From: Clostridium pasteurianum DSM 525 = ATCC 6013
GTDB lineage: Bacteria; Bacillota; Clostridia; Clostridiales; Clostridiaceae
Length of the DNA stretch: 64,000 bases
NCBI RefSeq assembly: GCF_000807255.1
Contig: NZ_CP009268.1
Location: 3,502,384-3,566,383 of the forward strand
Direction: 5' to 3'
Shown: in pieces, positions 1 to 9,457 of the stretch
Layout of the letters: each line of letters starts with the position of its first letter
Position numbering within the stretch: the first letter of the stretch is position 1
Translations under genes and position numbers: made by a program
The notes under the pieces: model-generated
The model's database searches: none
What the model saw: the letters and a program-made list of their open reading frames with translations, nothing else
What the model was told of the DNA's origin: nothing

Positions 1-893
1 ATAAATCCAGATCTACTATGTATTCTTTTTCTGTTGTACCATGCTTCAATATATTGAAAAATGCATATTTTAGCTTCATAAAAATTCTTATATTTATTCA
101 TCAATTTTTCTTCTTTCTTAAGTGAAGCATGAAATGATTCTTGAGGTGAATTATCATATGGATAACCCTTTTTACTGTAAGAATGACGTATGCCTAATTC
201 ATTAAGGTATCCTTCAATCTCACTGCTTGTATATTGTGACCCCAAATCACTATGGATTATAAGAGTTTCGTAATTAGGTTTTTGGCTATTTACGGCATTC
301 TTAATAGCTTGTAAAGCCATACTAGCATCAATATTTTTTGAAAAGCACCATCCTATTATCTTAGCACTATAACAGTCAAATACAGATGCTAGGTAACACC
401 ATCCATCTTCCAGTGTATAAATATAAGTTATATCTGTAAGCCACTTCTCGTTTATTGTACTGGCTGTAAAGTTTTCTTTTATTAGATTTTCTTTTTGCTC
501 TACTCTTTTTTTGCTGGTATTGTATGGTTTCCATTTCTTTATTATAATGGATTTTATATTCATCTTCTTCATTCTTCTTTGAACTCTTTTAAGACTTGGA
601 TTAAAACCTTTTTTCATCAATTTTTCGCGAATTTTTGGTGCTCCATATATTCCTTTAGAATCCTTATATTCCTTATATATTTTTTTGTCTAGTATCTTAT
701 CTTCCTTCTCCCATTTAGATGGCTTTCTATGCAGATGCTTATAGTATGCAGCTCTGCTTATTCCAAGAGTTTTACACATTATCTTTATGCTGAAGTACTT
801 TTTTATTTTTCTGCAGTAATATTGCTTGTAGGTATCAATGAACTTATATATTTCTTCTATTTTGCCTTTGCGAATATGGACAATGCTTTTTTT
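1..893 (-). CDS. IS3-family transposase OrfB (integrase), 3' end outside window
   Basis: DDE-type integrase of an IS150-like element, read as the -1 frame extension of OrfA. Translation of the minus strand gives an uninterrupted frame. It contains the HTH_21-like segment with GISRAAYYK and IYGAPKIREKL, the first catalytic Asp in KWLTDITYIY, the second in IHSDLGSQYTS, and the Glu in SPQESFHASLKKE. It ends at the window edge within EAWYNRKRIHSRSGF, just short of the usual C-terminus. No good independent start codon is seen, so it is probably made only as an OrfAB fusion. The slippery run A AAA AAA lies at 887-893. It appears intact and potentially active. Confidence 0.85.
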
Positions 894-1126
894 AATATTT
901 CATTCTCCTCTTGAAGAAGAGCATCTCTTTTAAGTATTTCTTTTATATTATTCTCTTTTTCTTCAGTTCCGTCATTTCTTTTCTCTACCTTATTTACCCA
1001 CTGCCTTATAGTACTTTTTGGTACTCCATATTCGCTGTTAAGTTCTTTATACGTTTTCCCATTGTTAAATAATTCAACTATTGTGTTCTTATATTCTTCT
1101 GTATAGCTTTTAACTGTTCTTCCCAT
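857..1126 (-). CDS. IS3-family transposase OrfA (DNA-binding)
   Basis: An 89-residue protein with an N-terminal helix-turn-helix of the IS3/IS911 OrfA type (GKTYKELNSEYGVPKSTIRQW, roughly residues 23-43). A short leucine-zipper-like helix near the end (LLQEENEILKKAL) serves for multimerisation in this family. The 3' part carries a seven-A slippery run, so a -1 slip fuses it to the integrase frame; the zero-frame product stops at TAG a few codons later. This arrangement is typical of IS150-like elements. Confidence 0.85.
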   Translation of the reverse strand: MGRTVKSYTEEYKNTIVELFNNGKTYKELNSEYGVPKSTIRQWVNKVEKRNDGTEEKENNIKEILKRDALLQEENEILKKALSIFAKAK

Positions 1127-1206
1127 CTGTAGACACTTTCCTTCCCTTATTTTTATTTTATCACTTCTGTAAATCTATTCCTTTGTGTCTACACCTTTTA
1201 TACTAG

Positions 1207-2223
1207 CACCAAGCATTTATTGAATTAAATAATGCAATAATAGATGTTATATATACAGAATGTGCTGAACTCAAATTATGGAATAAATATAGAGTATGTG
1301 CAATTGATGGAACAACAATAGAACTTCCTAATACAGAATTATTAAGGAATGAGTTTGGTTATGCAAAAAATCAGTATGCTGAAGTAGCCATTGCTCGAGC
1401 TTCTGCGTCTTGTATATTTGATGTATTAAATAAGTTTGTTATAACAAGCAAAATAGATCGTTATAAAACTTCAGAAAGAAAAACTGCCATAGAAATGATT
1501 TTAGAAATGAAACAAGATAATAAGCTAATGAAAGAACTAATGCTATTTGACAGAGGATATCCAAGTCAAGAACTTATAGCTGAGTTAATAAAAATGAATA
1601 TTAATTTTGTAATGAGGCTTAAAAATAGTACTTTTAGGAAAAAAATTAATGCAGCAAATCAGGATCAAATAATTCAAATTAAATATAATAAAAGAATATA
1701 CGATGTAAGAATTATTAAATTTCATCTTGAATCAGGAGTAGAAGAAGTTTTAGTAACTAATTTATTTGACGAATCTATAACTTTAAGTGATTTTAAAAAA
1801 TTATATTTTATGAGGTGGGGTATAGAAATAAAATATGATGAACTTAAGAATAGACTTGAAATTGAAAACTTTACTGGTACAACTAAAATAGCAATAGAAC
1901 AAGATTTTTATGCATCAATATACTTATCTAATATGATTGAATTAGCACGAAAAGATAGTGATGAATTTGTAGCATTTCAAAGAAAAGACAAAAATAATAA
2001 ATATGAATATAAAACTAATTTTAATATTTTAATTGGAAGTTTAAAAGACAAGCTTATAATGATGTATCTCGAAGAGAGTCCAAGGAAAAGAAATAAAATT
2101 TATAAAGATATCATGGAGAAAGTTTCAAGGAGTGATATTCCTATAAGACCTGATAGACAAAACTCCCGCATTAAAAAATTTGCACGAGGAAAGTACAAAA
2201 CTAACAAAAAACGTAGTTTATAA
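1207..2223 (+). pseudogene. IS4-family transposase, N-terminus missing
   Basis: An open frame of about 338 codons with no plausible start at its left edge: it begins directly next to the IS3 end, after a TAG at 1204. It encodes the central and C-terminal parts of an IS4-type DDE transposase. The first catalytic Asp lies in CAIDGTTIELPNT and the second in LMLFDRGYPSQEL. The YREK signature is complete (Tyr-x2-Arg-x3-Glu-x6-Lys in YFMRWGIEIKYDELK). The N-terminal region, normally about 100 residues, is absent, so the gene is presumed dead. The likely cause is insertion of the neighbouring IS3 element. The first in-frame ATG is 1495. Confidence 0.8.
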
Positions 2224-2377
2224 GGATTGATTTCATCATAGTCAAAAACACACCTCATTTTATGTGATTTCAAAAAAATCCTTTATTTTGGGGTTTGTTT
2301 GCTGTTCCCAAAAATAATGTTTTGATTGTTTTTATTATTATAAATTATAGTCAAACAACTTAGTGCAATTATTTTTA

Positions 2378-3169
2378 TTATATTCCATATTTTTGTATAT
2401 TAAATTGATGACATTGAGCGATAGCTGGTCTTGCTGTATATCTTCCAACATACTTTCCTGCTTGCTTTGCTGTTTTTATTTCACCTTTTCCATATACATA
2501 AAATCCATTCTCTAACCTTTTATATAGCTTATTTTTTAATTTTTTAAATTCTTTTTTTCCACTTTTAAGATTAATTCCTATTTCGTCTAACAATATTTTT
2601 TGCCATCTTTTCCTTAGTGCTGTATAATTTATATGTTTTGTATTCCTCCAAATTGTAATTTCTCCAGCACCACCTTCGGTGACAATTAAGTGAACATGTG
2701 GATTCCATTTTAAGTCTCTTCCAAAAGTATGAATTACTGAGATTATTCCTGGTGTAAAACATTCTTTTTTATTTAAATCTCTAAACCAGCTCATAATTGC
2801 TTTTGCTGAACATTTAGGTAATAATGATAATAGTTTTCTATCCCTAGCAAAATATATTCTAAGTTCCTGTGGAATTGTAAATACCATATGTCTATGCTTT
2901 GAGTTAATGAGTCTTGCCACCATTTCATCAGACCATTCTTCAGATTTTTTCTTACCACATGAGGTACAAAATCTACTTTTACAGCTAAATCCAACTCTTT
3001 TTATATGACCACAATTTTCACACTTAAACTCAATAAATCCATTATCTAAGGATTTACAATTAATCATCTTATCAACTTCTCTACTTATGTTAGCTCTAAT
3101 TTTCCCTTTATATATCTCACTGAATTTTTCCCAATTATCCACAAATATTTGTTTTATAACACCTTGCAT
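2378..3169 (-). pseudogene. IS91-family (HUH, Y2-type) transposase, C-terminally truncated
   Basis: The N-terminal two thirds of a rolling-circle transposase. It has a zinc-binding domain (CENCG around residue 50 and CKSRFCTSCG around residue 65), then the HUH nickase motif in WNPHVHLIVTEGG. It stops shortly after YVGRYTARPAIA, where family members normally continue through the catalytic tyrosine region for about 100 more residues. The last residues (QCHQFNIQKYGI) look unrelated. It is therefore probably non-functional. The start at 3169 is chosen for the GGTGA six bases upstream; weaker in-frame starts lie just before it. A GCCCtgccGGGC hairpin at about 3279-3290 may be part of an old element end. 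Confidence 0.75.
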
Positions 3170-3322
3170 AATCATCACCAATCACTAAATTTGCTAATAA
3201 TTATATCAAAAATCCTATTCCAAAATATTACTTGTAATATTTTCCTCAAACTTCTAACATTAGATTTTTCAAGCCCTGCCGGGCAATATTTTTATACAAA
3301 AAATTTTTAAATTCCTAATATA

Positions 3323-3362
3323 TTAAAAATAAAACCTCATCCTTAAATTAAGGTGAGGTTTT
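3323..3362 (-). terminator. Rho-independent terminator of the YyaL-like gene
   Basis: AAAACCTCA and TGAGGTTTT arms with an AT-rich upper stem, followed on the minus strand by a T-rich tract (3323-3330). It lies just past the stop codon of the gene ending at 3383. Confidence 0.75.
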
Positions 3363-3382
3363 ACTAATTTTTTATCTACGCT

Positions 3383-5422
3383 TTACTCCTCTATCAAATC
3401 CATAAACTCCTTCACATCATTAACAGGAGTCAGACAAGCCTTATTTTTACATACATAGGCTGTAGCCTTATTATTAACCACTTTGTTATCTTCTATATAA
3501 GGTATCAGTTTAGAGAGTTCATCACTTTCATCATTAAATACTACTGAAGCAAAGAGTAGAAATCTTTTATTTATTTCATCTATGAGGGTCTTTGTATTCA
3601 CATCATCTTTATCTCCAGCTATAACTATATGAATATCTGGAACTGTATTAGTTAAAAAGGCAGAAATAGTGTTTATATATCCCAAGGGCACTTTATTAAT
3701 TTTTTCTGAAAATAAGCTGAATATTTCTGCTACTTTTTCTTCTAATTGAACATCTCCGGTTATTCTGGATAATCTTATTAGATTCATCGCAGCTACACTA
3801 TTTCCAGAAGGCAGAGCTCCATCATATATTTCTTTAGTCTTTAGTATAAGCTCTTCACTATCTTTACCATAAAAGAAGAATCCAGAATTTTCTTCATCCC
3901 AGAAATATTTAATCATTTCACCATTTAAATCCACAGCCTTTTTTAGATAATGTACTTCAAAAGTTGCCTCATATAATTCAATCAATCCAAAAACAAAAAA
4001 AGCATAATCATCTAAGAATCCTACATTCCCAGTTTCTCCATCCCTGTATCTGCACAAAAGTCTTCCTCTATTATCAATCAAATTAGCTAAAATAAAATCT
4101 GATGCTTTTTTAGCTGCCTTTTTATAGGCTTCTATTTTAAATACTTTTCCTGCATATGCCATAGCTGCTATCATAAGCCCATTCCAGGCTGTAAGTATTT
4201 TATCGTCTTTATGAGGATGAACTCTTTTTTCCCTGTAATTAAACAGCTTCTCTCTTAATCGGTTAATTTTATTTTTTGTTTCTTCATTTTCAAGTTCTTC
4301 TAAATCTTCACCTATAAGATTAGGGATATTCCTTCCCTCAAAATTTCCTTTGGATTTTATATTATAGTAGCTGTTAAATAAATCAGCATCTTCCTCTAAA
4401 ATATTCTCTATTTCACTTTTATCCCACAAGTAAAACTTTCCCTCTACACCCTCTGAATCAGCATCTTCCGCAGAATAAAAGCCTCCATCTTCATTAGTCA
4501 TATCTCTCAATGTATAATCGAATATTTTTTGTACTATTTCCTTGTATCTATTTTTATGAGTTATTTGATAAGTCTCTGTATAAACTATAGCTAAAAGTGC
4601 ATTATCATAGAGCATTTTTTCAAAGTGAGGCACCAGCCATTTTGAATCAACAGAATATCTAGCAAAACCAAAGCCTATATGATCAAAAATACCACCAGAA
4701 TACATGGAATCCAAAGTATTTTCAACCATTTGCAGAGCTTCTCTATCACCCTTTATCTTATAATATCTTAATAAAAAACTTAAATTATGTGGTATTGGAA
4801 ATTTAGGTGAATCACTAAACCCACCAAATACAGGATCATAGGCATTTTTTAATGAGTTATAAGCTTCATCTATTATATCTTCATTTATTTTCCCTTTTTT
4901 ATCCACAGTATCATTTTGTAAAAAATCCACAATGTTATTACTTGATTCTAATAATTTATCTTTTTTTTGTATCCACATTGTGTTTACTTTATCTAATAAT
5001 TCTATAATTCCAATCTGTCCATATTTCTCTATCTTAGGCAAATAAGTTCCTGCAAAAAATGGTTTTTTTTCAGCTGTCATAATAATAGTAAGAGGCCATC
5101 CACCGCTGCCTGTAATGGCTTGGCATACGGACATATATATGTTATCTATATCAGGTCTCTCTTCTCTATCTACTTTAATTGCCACAAAATACTTGTTTAA
5201 TATTTCTGCTACTTCCTCATCTTCAAAGGATTCTCTATTCATGACATGACACCAATGGCAGGTACTATATCCAACACTCAGAAATACAGGTTTATTTTCC
5301 CTGTCAGCTTTATTAAAAGCTTCCTCACCCCAAGGATACCAGTCTACAGGATTGTGAGCATGCTGAAGCAAATAAGGACTTTTTTCGTTAATTAATCTAT
5401 TAGGTTTATTCGTTAAATTCAT
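3383..5422 (-). CDS. YyaL/DUF255 thioredoxin-domain protein (N-acylglucosamine-2-epimerase-like fold)
   Basis: A 679-residue protein matching the YyaL/SPATA20 family in length and order. An N-terminal thioredoxin-like DUF255 domain carries the family opening [17 protein letters not shown] and a CHWC active-site motif at about residues 55-58. A long alpha/alpha-barrel-like region follows, with [17 protein letters not shown] and [11 protein letters not shown]. The cellular role of the family is not settled; a redox or sugar-related function is inferred only from the folds. It is transcribed alone with its own terminator. Cytoplasmic, no signal peptide. Confidence 0.85.
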   Translation of the reverse strand: MNLTNKPNRLINEKSPYLLQHAHNPVDWYPWGEEAFNKADRENKPVFLSVGYSTCHWCHVMNRESFEDEEVAEILNKYFVAIKVDREERPDIDNIYMSVCQAITGSGGWPLTIIMTAEKKPFFAGTYLPKIEKYGQIGIIELLDKVNTMWIQKKDKLLESSNNIVDFLQNDTVDKKGKINEDIIDEAYNSLKNAYDPVFGGFSDSPKFPIPHNLSFLLRYYKIKGDREALQMVENTLDSMYSGGIFDHIGFGFARYSVDSKWLVPHFEKMLYDNALLAIVYTETYQITHKNRYKEIVQKIFDYTLRDMTNEDGGFYSAEDADSEGVEGKFYLWDKSEIENILEEDADLFNSYYNIKSKGNFEGRNIPNLIGEDLEELENEETKNKINRLREKLFNYREKRVHPHKDDKILTAWNGLMIAAMAYAGKVFKIEAYKKAAKKASDFILANLIDNRGRLLCRYRDGETGNVGFLDDYAFFVFGLIELYEATFEVHYLKKAVDLNGEMIKYFWDEENSGFFFYGKDSEELILKTKEIYDGALPSGNSVAAMNLIRLSRITGDVQLEEKVAEIFSLFSEKINKVPLGYINTISAFLTNTVPDIHIVIAGDKDDVNTKTLIDEINKRFLLFASVVFNDESDELSKLIPYIEDNKVVNNKATAYVCKNKACLTPVNDVKEFMDLIEE

Positions 5423-5670
5423 AATATCACTTCCTAACTTATATAAATCTATTATAACCTAAGCTAATTGCTTTCACTCTATAAAAATAAAAAAGTCAAT
5501 TTTTTTGCAGTGCCATATTCCATAGCCAGAACAAACGCATGAATAAAACAAAACTAAAATTAAATTATTAAATTTGAATTTAGGAAACAAAAGTATTGAT
5601 AATTTCTCTCGATATATTAATTGAACTTTTAAATAATGCAACTTATTAATAAAGAAAGGATAGATTATAT

Positions 5671-6261
5671 ATGCCAATAGAAAGCATTGATTCAAATAAC
5701 AACTATACAGTTAACACTAACTCTAATATTAAATCGACTTCTAATTCTGACTCTAATAAAGCATCAGCTTTTAATGATAAACTTAATGAAATTATCTCTA
5801 AAGACGATAATCCTTCTATTGCTAAAATACTTAATGAAATTAATAACGAAACTGACCCAGTTGACAGAGAAGAAGATATGATTTTATTTAATGATGTAAA
5901 ACATATGATAAGGAAGGCTTCTGGAAATGTCAATTTGAAAATGATAAAGGAAGGAACAATAACTTTTCCATCAGCAACAGCACCAGGATATGTAAGAAAA
6001 GCATATAGAAAAGCTTTAGAAAAATTACCAGAAAGTCAAAGAGGTCATATAACTCTTGGCTTGGCTTTAGAATATAACACTTTTATTGATTCCGCTAAAA
6101 ATGGTAATGCTAAAGTAAATTCTAGTTTATCAGTATACGAAAATTTTATGAATTATATAGAAAAAGCTATAAATTCTAATCCAGACTTTTTAGGAAGCGG
6201 AAGTTCTCAACATATAAGAATTCTATTCAATAACTTCCAATCTAATTTACAAATGTATTAG
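5671..6261 (+). CDS. Hypothetical protein with Ser/Asn/Thr-rich N-terminus
   Basis: A 196-residue protein I do not recognise. Residues 1-35 are dominated by Asn, Ser and Thr (MPIESIDSNNNYTVNTNSNI) and are probably disordered. From about residue 60 onward it is mixed charged and helical (VDREEDMILFNDVKHMIRKA, YRKALEKLPESQRGHITLGL). There is no signal peptide, membrane segment or cysteine. The purine-rich sequence AGAAAGG precedes the ATG by about 8 bases. Its 3' end overlaps a tiny oppositely oriented ORF (6242-6337) whose product has the same Ser/Asn-rich character. No neighbouring gene suggests a function. Confidence 0.6.
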   Translation: MPIESIDSNNNYTVNTNSNIKSTSNSDSNKASAFNDKLNEIISKDDNPSIAKILNEINNETDPVDREEDMILFNDVKHMIRKASGNVNLKMIKEGTITFPSATAPGYVRKAYRKALEKLPESQRGHITLGLALEYNTFIDSAKNGNAKVNSSLSVYENFMNYIEKAINSNPDFLGSGSSQHIRILFNNFQSNLQMY

Positions 6262-6337
6262 TTGTATTTGATGCTATTGAATTAGAATTGCTTGAATAGT
6301 AACTTGTACTATAATTAGAGCTAATATTTATTGACAT
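6242..6337 (-). CDS. Possible 31-residue Ser/Asn-rich ORF
   Basis: A minus-strand ORF with a perfect AGGAGG ending 8 bases before its ATG. It encodes 31 residues beginning MSINISSNYSTSYYSSNSNS and stops at TAG inside the 3' end of the convergent gene 5671-6261. The composition resembles the N-terminus of that neighbour. It may be a genuine small protein, or the surviving start of a deleted paralogue. The Shine-Dalgarno site is the main support. Confidence 0.4.
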   Translation of the reverse strand: MSINISSNYSTSYYSSNSNSIASNTTNTFVN

Positions 6338-6677
6338 AAAATTGCCTCCTTATAATTACAAAATTCCAAATCATTAATATACAATATTTATTTGTTATAA
6401 TTGAATAATTTATGAAATCTCTAATAGTTTTTATTAATTTGAATTATTTTACATTATATACTATTTTTCGTTATATATCAGCGAAACTTTATACTAAAAA
6501 ATAAACTTTTTTACAAATTTTATATTAATATTTACGAATCATCTATATATTTGTTACTAAACTTTGTATAATTTATAAATTCCCAATATAATTTTCCACC
6601 ATAACAAATACAAAATAAAGTATTTAATAAGGCTGAAGAATACAAAGTAGACATGAAACTACATAGATGGATTAGAA
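6338..6677. other. AT-rich intergenic region, no gene seen
   Basis: This holds the Shine-Dalgarno and promoter zone of the leftward mini-ORF. The rest is very AT-rich sequence without convincing coding or structure. Just before 6678 the frame of the PTS fragment is closed by a TGA, so the missing N-terminal half of that gene is not hidden here. Confidence 0.5.
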
Positions 6678-6935
6678 ATGATTATTCATGTAGGATTAGA
6701 CACTGTAGAACTTAATGGAGAAGGTTTTGATATATTAGTAAAAGAAGGAGATACTGTTAAGGTTGGATACCCATTATCAAATATTGATCTAGAATTTACA
6801 AAGAGTAGTAATAAAAAAGTTGTAACACCAGTACTGATTACTAATTATGAGGATAAAGTAAAAAGTTTTCACTTGGAAAATAATTCATTAAGAGTAAAAT
6901 GCAAAGAACTAGTATTGAAATGTGAATTAAAATAA
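6678..6935 (+). pseudogene. PTS glucose-type EIIA domain fragment (C-terminal half)
   Basis: 85 residues matching the second half of the Crr/EIIA-Glc family: EMIIHVGLDTVELNGEGFD carries the phosphorylated His in the HxGxD context, followed by VKEGDTVKVGYPL and VVTPVLITN. A complete EIIA domain is about 150 residues, and the N-terminal half is missing, including the first active-site histidine region. The in-frame upstream sequence is closed by TGA and the ATG lacks a convincing ribosome site. It is most likely a decayed remnant. A terminator follows directly, as if the original 3' end was kept. Confidence 0.7.
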
Positions 6936-6943
6936 GTGTTAAA

Positions 6944-6995
6944 AATAAAAATTCTATTTAACTTACTTAGTGATAGGCTAAACAGAATTTTTATT
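6944..6995 (+). terminator. Terminator after the EIIA fragment
   Basis: Long AT-rich inverted repeat: AATAAAAATTCT-x-TTTA pairs with TAAA-x-AGAATTTTTATT, and the descending arm itself contains the T-run. Only about 10 bases separate it from the stop codon. Confidence 0.6.
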
Positions 6996-7077
6996 GATTT
7001 AATAGCTTTTTAGATTAAAAAAAATTTAAACTTATAGTTTTTTCAAAGATAAGAATTATCATTTGTAGTAACAGATA

Positions 7078-7497
7078 TTAACTGTGGACTCCAAGTTGAG
7101 CAAATACTCTATCGATGGCATCATGAACCCTTTCGAAACCAAGACCACAACAGAACCAAACAGGAGCGAAGTCTAATCTTATAAGACCATTGATAGATAG
7201 CGGACCATTGCCGTAATTCCATGGACATACACCTATAAATTCTCTCAAAAGCCAGCCGCTTGAATATTCAATAGAAAACAAAATTACCATATAAACGCCT
7301 CCTCTTAGTAAAAGGGGCCAGCTTCTAATCCTATCATGCAAAGGCTCTAAAAAAACAGCTAATCCATATATTAAAAACATCCATATATAAGTATAACCAG
7401 TAAGTTTAATATCTCCCCTAAGCAATGATCCAAGTCCAGTCCAGAATATTTCGGCACTTAATCCCAAGAATCCATATATTATAAATCTTTTAATCAT
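7078..7497 (-). CDS. Membrane protein, putative ABC-transporter type IV (CmpB/PF06541-like)
   Basis: 139 residues with about four hydrophobic segments (near residues 3-20, 35-52, 65-80 and 108-122). The conserved pattern LLREFIGVCPWNYGNGPLSI, followed by a segment with PVWFCCGLGF, resembles the small clostridial family annotated as putative ABC transporter type IV (the family motif is CPWDYS). The actual function of that family is not established. No strong Shine-Dalgarno site precedes the ATG. It is flanked by the EIIA fragment and surE, with no clear operon. Confidence 0.6.
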   Translation of the reverse strand: MIKRFIIYGFLGLSAEIFWTGLGSLLRGDIKLTGYTYIWMFLIYGLAVFLEPLHDRIRSWPLLLRGGVYMVILFSIEYSSGWLLREFIGVCPWNYGNGPLSINGLIRLDFAPVWFCCGLGFERVHDAIDRVFAQLGVHS

Positions 7498-7554
7498 AAA
7501 TATATATTTTGTATTTATAATTAAAATATTCTAAATAAATTAAATAAAATTTTT

Positions 7555-8310
7555 CTACTTTATCCATTTCTCTACATCTCTTAAAATTTTAAAATTTGTT
7601 AAATCATAATGAAGAGGTGTTAAAGTAACATATCCTGCTCTAAGAAAATGTACATCTGTATCATTTTCATGGAGTTCATTAATCTGCCCATTGAGAATAA
7701 ACCTTGCAGCCTCATTAGAATTTTTAATTTTTTCATAGTTATGATTATATACTCTACCTCCAATTCTGCATATTTTAATTCCTTTTATATCTTTTTGCGC
7801 CAATCCCGGTACATTTACATTTAATACTACATCATTATATGAATTATTTTTTTGTGCTAAATTCAAAACTTTTCTAGCATATCTTGCTGCAGTAGAAAAT
7901 TTTTTAAAAGTCTTATCTGCCTGCACAGATACTGCTAATGAGGGGATATTATTAATAGCTGCTTCAATGGCTGCAGAAACAGTTCCAGAATAGAGTATAT
8001 CATTACCTAAGTTGGCTCCTATATTTATTCCAGATACCACCATATCAATGTCTTTCTCTACTAATTTGACCATACCAATTCTCACACAATCGGCAGGAGT
8101 ACCTGTAACACTATAAGCATTAGAATTTATGCCTTCTAATTTTACTTTTTTCACCAATAGAGGCCTTGAAATAGTTATGGAGTGTCCACAAGCACTTTTT
8201 TCACTATCTGGTGCAACAATAGTTATTTCATAATATTTTTCAAGTTCTTTCGCTAAGGCATGGAGACCTTTTGCATTTATGCCATCATCATTTACCAGTA
8301 ATAATCTCAT
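7555..8310 (-). CDS. surE: 5'/3'-nucleotidase SurE
   Basis: 251 residues, the family's usual length. The N-terminus MRLLLVNDDGINAKG contains the metal-binding Asp pair. The other conserved blocks are ATPDS-like VAPDSEKSACGHSIT, VTGTPADCVRIG and VSGINIGANLGNDILYSGTVSAA. SurE dephosphorylates nucleoside 5' and 3' monophosphates in a divalent-metal-dependent way. A strong GGAGG site precedes the ATG. It is probably monocistronic. Confidence 0.95.
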   Translation of the reverse strand: MRLLLVNDDGINAKGLHALAKELEKYYEITIVAPDSEKSACGHSITISRPLLVKKVKLEGINSNAYSVTGTPADCVRIGMVKLVEKDIDMVVSGINIGANLGNDILYSGTVSAAIEAAINNIPSLAVSVQADKTFKKFSTAARYARKVLNLAQKNNSYNDVVLNVNVPGLAQKDIKGIKICRIGGRVYNHNYEKIKNSNEAARFILNGQINELHENDTDVHFLRAGYVTLTPLHYDLTNFKILRDVEKWIK

Positions 8311-8444
8311 TGGATACCTCCGCTTTGATTGATTAGAAATACTATAATTATAATCTTAAATAATACTTATCCTAAAATCAATAAATTAATTCATCAAAAT
8401 AATATTTCGCCATATTAATATAATATTACAGAACTAACCATTCG

Positions 8445-8493
8445 AACACAAAAATAGCTGTTTTAATTTAATTAAAACAGCTATTTTTGTGTT
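8445..8493. terminator. Near-perfect bidirectional terminator hairpin
   Basis: AACACAAAAATAGCTG pairs with CAGCTATTTTTGTGTT through a continuous stem of more than 20 bp. It lies between the start of surE and the stop of mccA, so its job is to end the leftward cysteine operon transcript. Confidence 0.85.
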
Positions 8494-8510
8494 ATATAAA
8501 ATGATATTCT

Positions 8511-9419
8511 TTAATAGATATTTTTACTGAAATATCTATCTCCTCTATCTGGGAAAACAGTTACTATATTTCCATTATCTATTTTTTCAGAAAGCTTCAA
8601 TGCTGCTACCAAAGCAGCTCCTGATGAACTGCCAGCTATAATTCCCTCTTTAATTGCCAGTTCTTTTACCATATTAAAGGCTTCTTCATCTGTTACTTTT
8701 ATAATTTCATCTACTAAATTCATATCCATAGTATGAGGTATAAAATTGTTACCTATACCTTCAATGTCATAGCATCCTTCTATACCACCGCCCATAGTTG
8801 AACCTTTTGGATCTGCCAGTATACCTTTAATATTAGGATTTTTTTCCTTTAAATATTTTACAATACCAGTATAGGTTCCGCCACTTCCTGCTCCTGCCAC
8901 AAAATAATCTATTTTGCCATCCAAATCTCTATATATTTCTGGACCAGTAGTCTCATAATGAGCTAATGGATTTGTATTATTTTCAAATTGCTTTAAACTT
9001 ATAGAATTATCAATAGTATTTAGTAATTCCTCAGCTTTTGCAACTGCTCCAAGCATTCCATCCTCTCTTGGTGTATTTATAATTTTAGCCCCTAGAGCCC
9101 TCATAAGAGTCTGTTTTTCCACAGAAAATTTTTCTGGTACTACAAAGATGATATTATATCCTCTATTAATAGCAGCAAGTGCTACTCCTATACCTGTATT
9201 TCCTGCTGTAGCTTCTACAATTGTATAACCTGGCTTTAATAAGCCCTTCTTTTCTGCATCTTCTATCATATAAATGCCTATTCTGTCTTTAACACTTCCA
9301 CCAGGATTATTTGATTCAAGCTTTGCAAAAATATTAACTCCATCTTTAATTTGTATATGATTAATTTTTACGATAGGTGTATTTCCTATAAGATTTTTAA
9401 TATCCTCTATATAATTCAC
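8511..9419 (-). CDS. mccA: O-acetylserine-dependent cystathionine beta-synthase / cysteine synthase family (MccA-like)
   Basis: A 302-residue fold-type II PLP enzyme. The PLP lysine is in NNPGGSVKDRIG (about residue 44). The substrate loop is EATAGNTGIG, and GAGSGGTYTG binds the cofactor phosphate. The family includes cysteine synthase (CysK) and MccA, which makes cystathionine from O-acetylserine and homocysteine. Placement 38 bases after an mccB-like gene favours the MccA role in converting methionine-derived sulfur to cysteine. Start is GTG with an AAGGGG site six bases ahead. Last gene before the 8445 terminator. CysK remains an alternative. Confidence 0.8.
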   Translation of the reverse strand: MNYIEDIKNLIGNTPIVKINHIQIKDGVNIFAKLESNNPGGSVKDRIGIYMIEDAEKKGLLKPGYTIVEATAGNTGIGVALAAINRGYNIIFVVPEKFSVEKQTLMRALGAKIINTPREDGMLGAVAKAEELLNTIDNSISLKQFENNTNPLAHYETTGPEIYRDLDGKIDYFVAGAGSGGTYTGIVKYLKEKNPNIKGILADPKGSTMGGGIEGCYDIEGIGNNFIPHTMDMNLVDEIIKVTDEEAFNMVKELAIKEGIIAGSSSGAALVAALKLSEKIDNGNIVTVFPDRGDRYFSKNIY

Positions 9420-9457
9420 ACTTTACCCCTTCTTTATAATGTAATTATGAAATTTTT

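Larger units (their letters stand above)
1..1193 (-). mobile_element. IS3-family (IS150-like) insertion sequence, left part outside window
   Basis: The element reads leftwards. OrfA (helix-turn-helix) and OrfB (DDE integrase) are joined by a -1 frameshift site. The right end lies near the sequence CTTTGTGTCTACA at 1181-1193; the exact terminal base could be anywhere up to 1206. Immediately beyond it begins the open frame of an unrelated IS4-type transposase that lacks its N-terminus, which suggests that this IS inserted into that gene. The other terminus is beyond position 1. Confidence 0.85.

Noticed and set aside
495-914. Plus-strand open frames within the IS3 element
   Set aside because: They are antisense to the intact OrfB integrase and have Phe/Tyr-rich nonsense composition.
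3279-3290. GCCCtgccGGGC hairpin as a terminator
   Set aside because: No T-run follows on either strand at useful spacing; it is more likely a remnant of the IS91-type element end, which I could not define.
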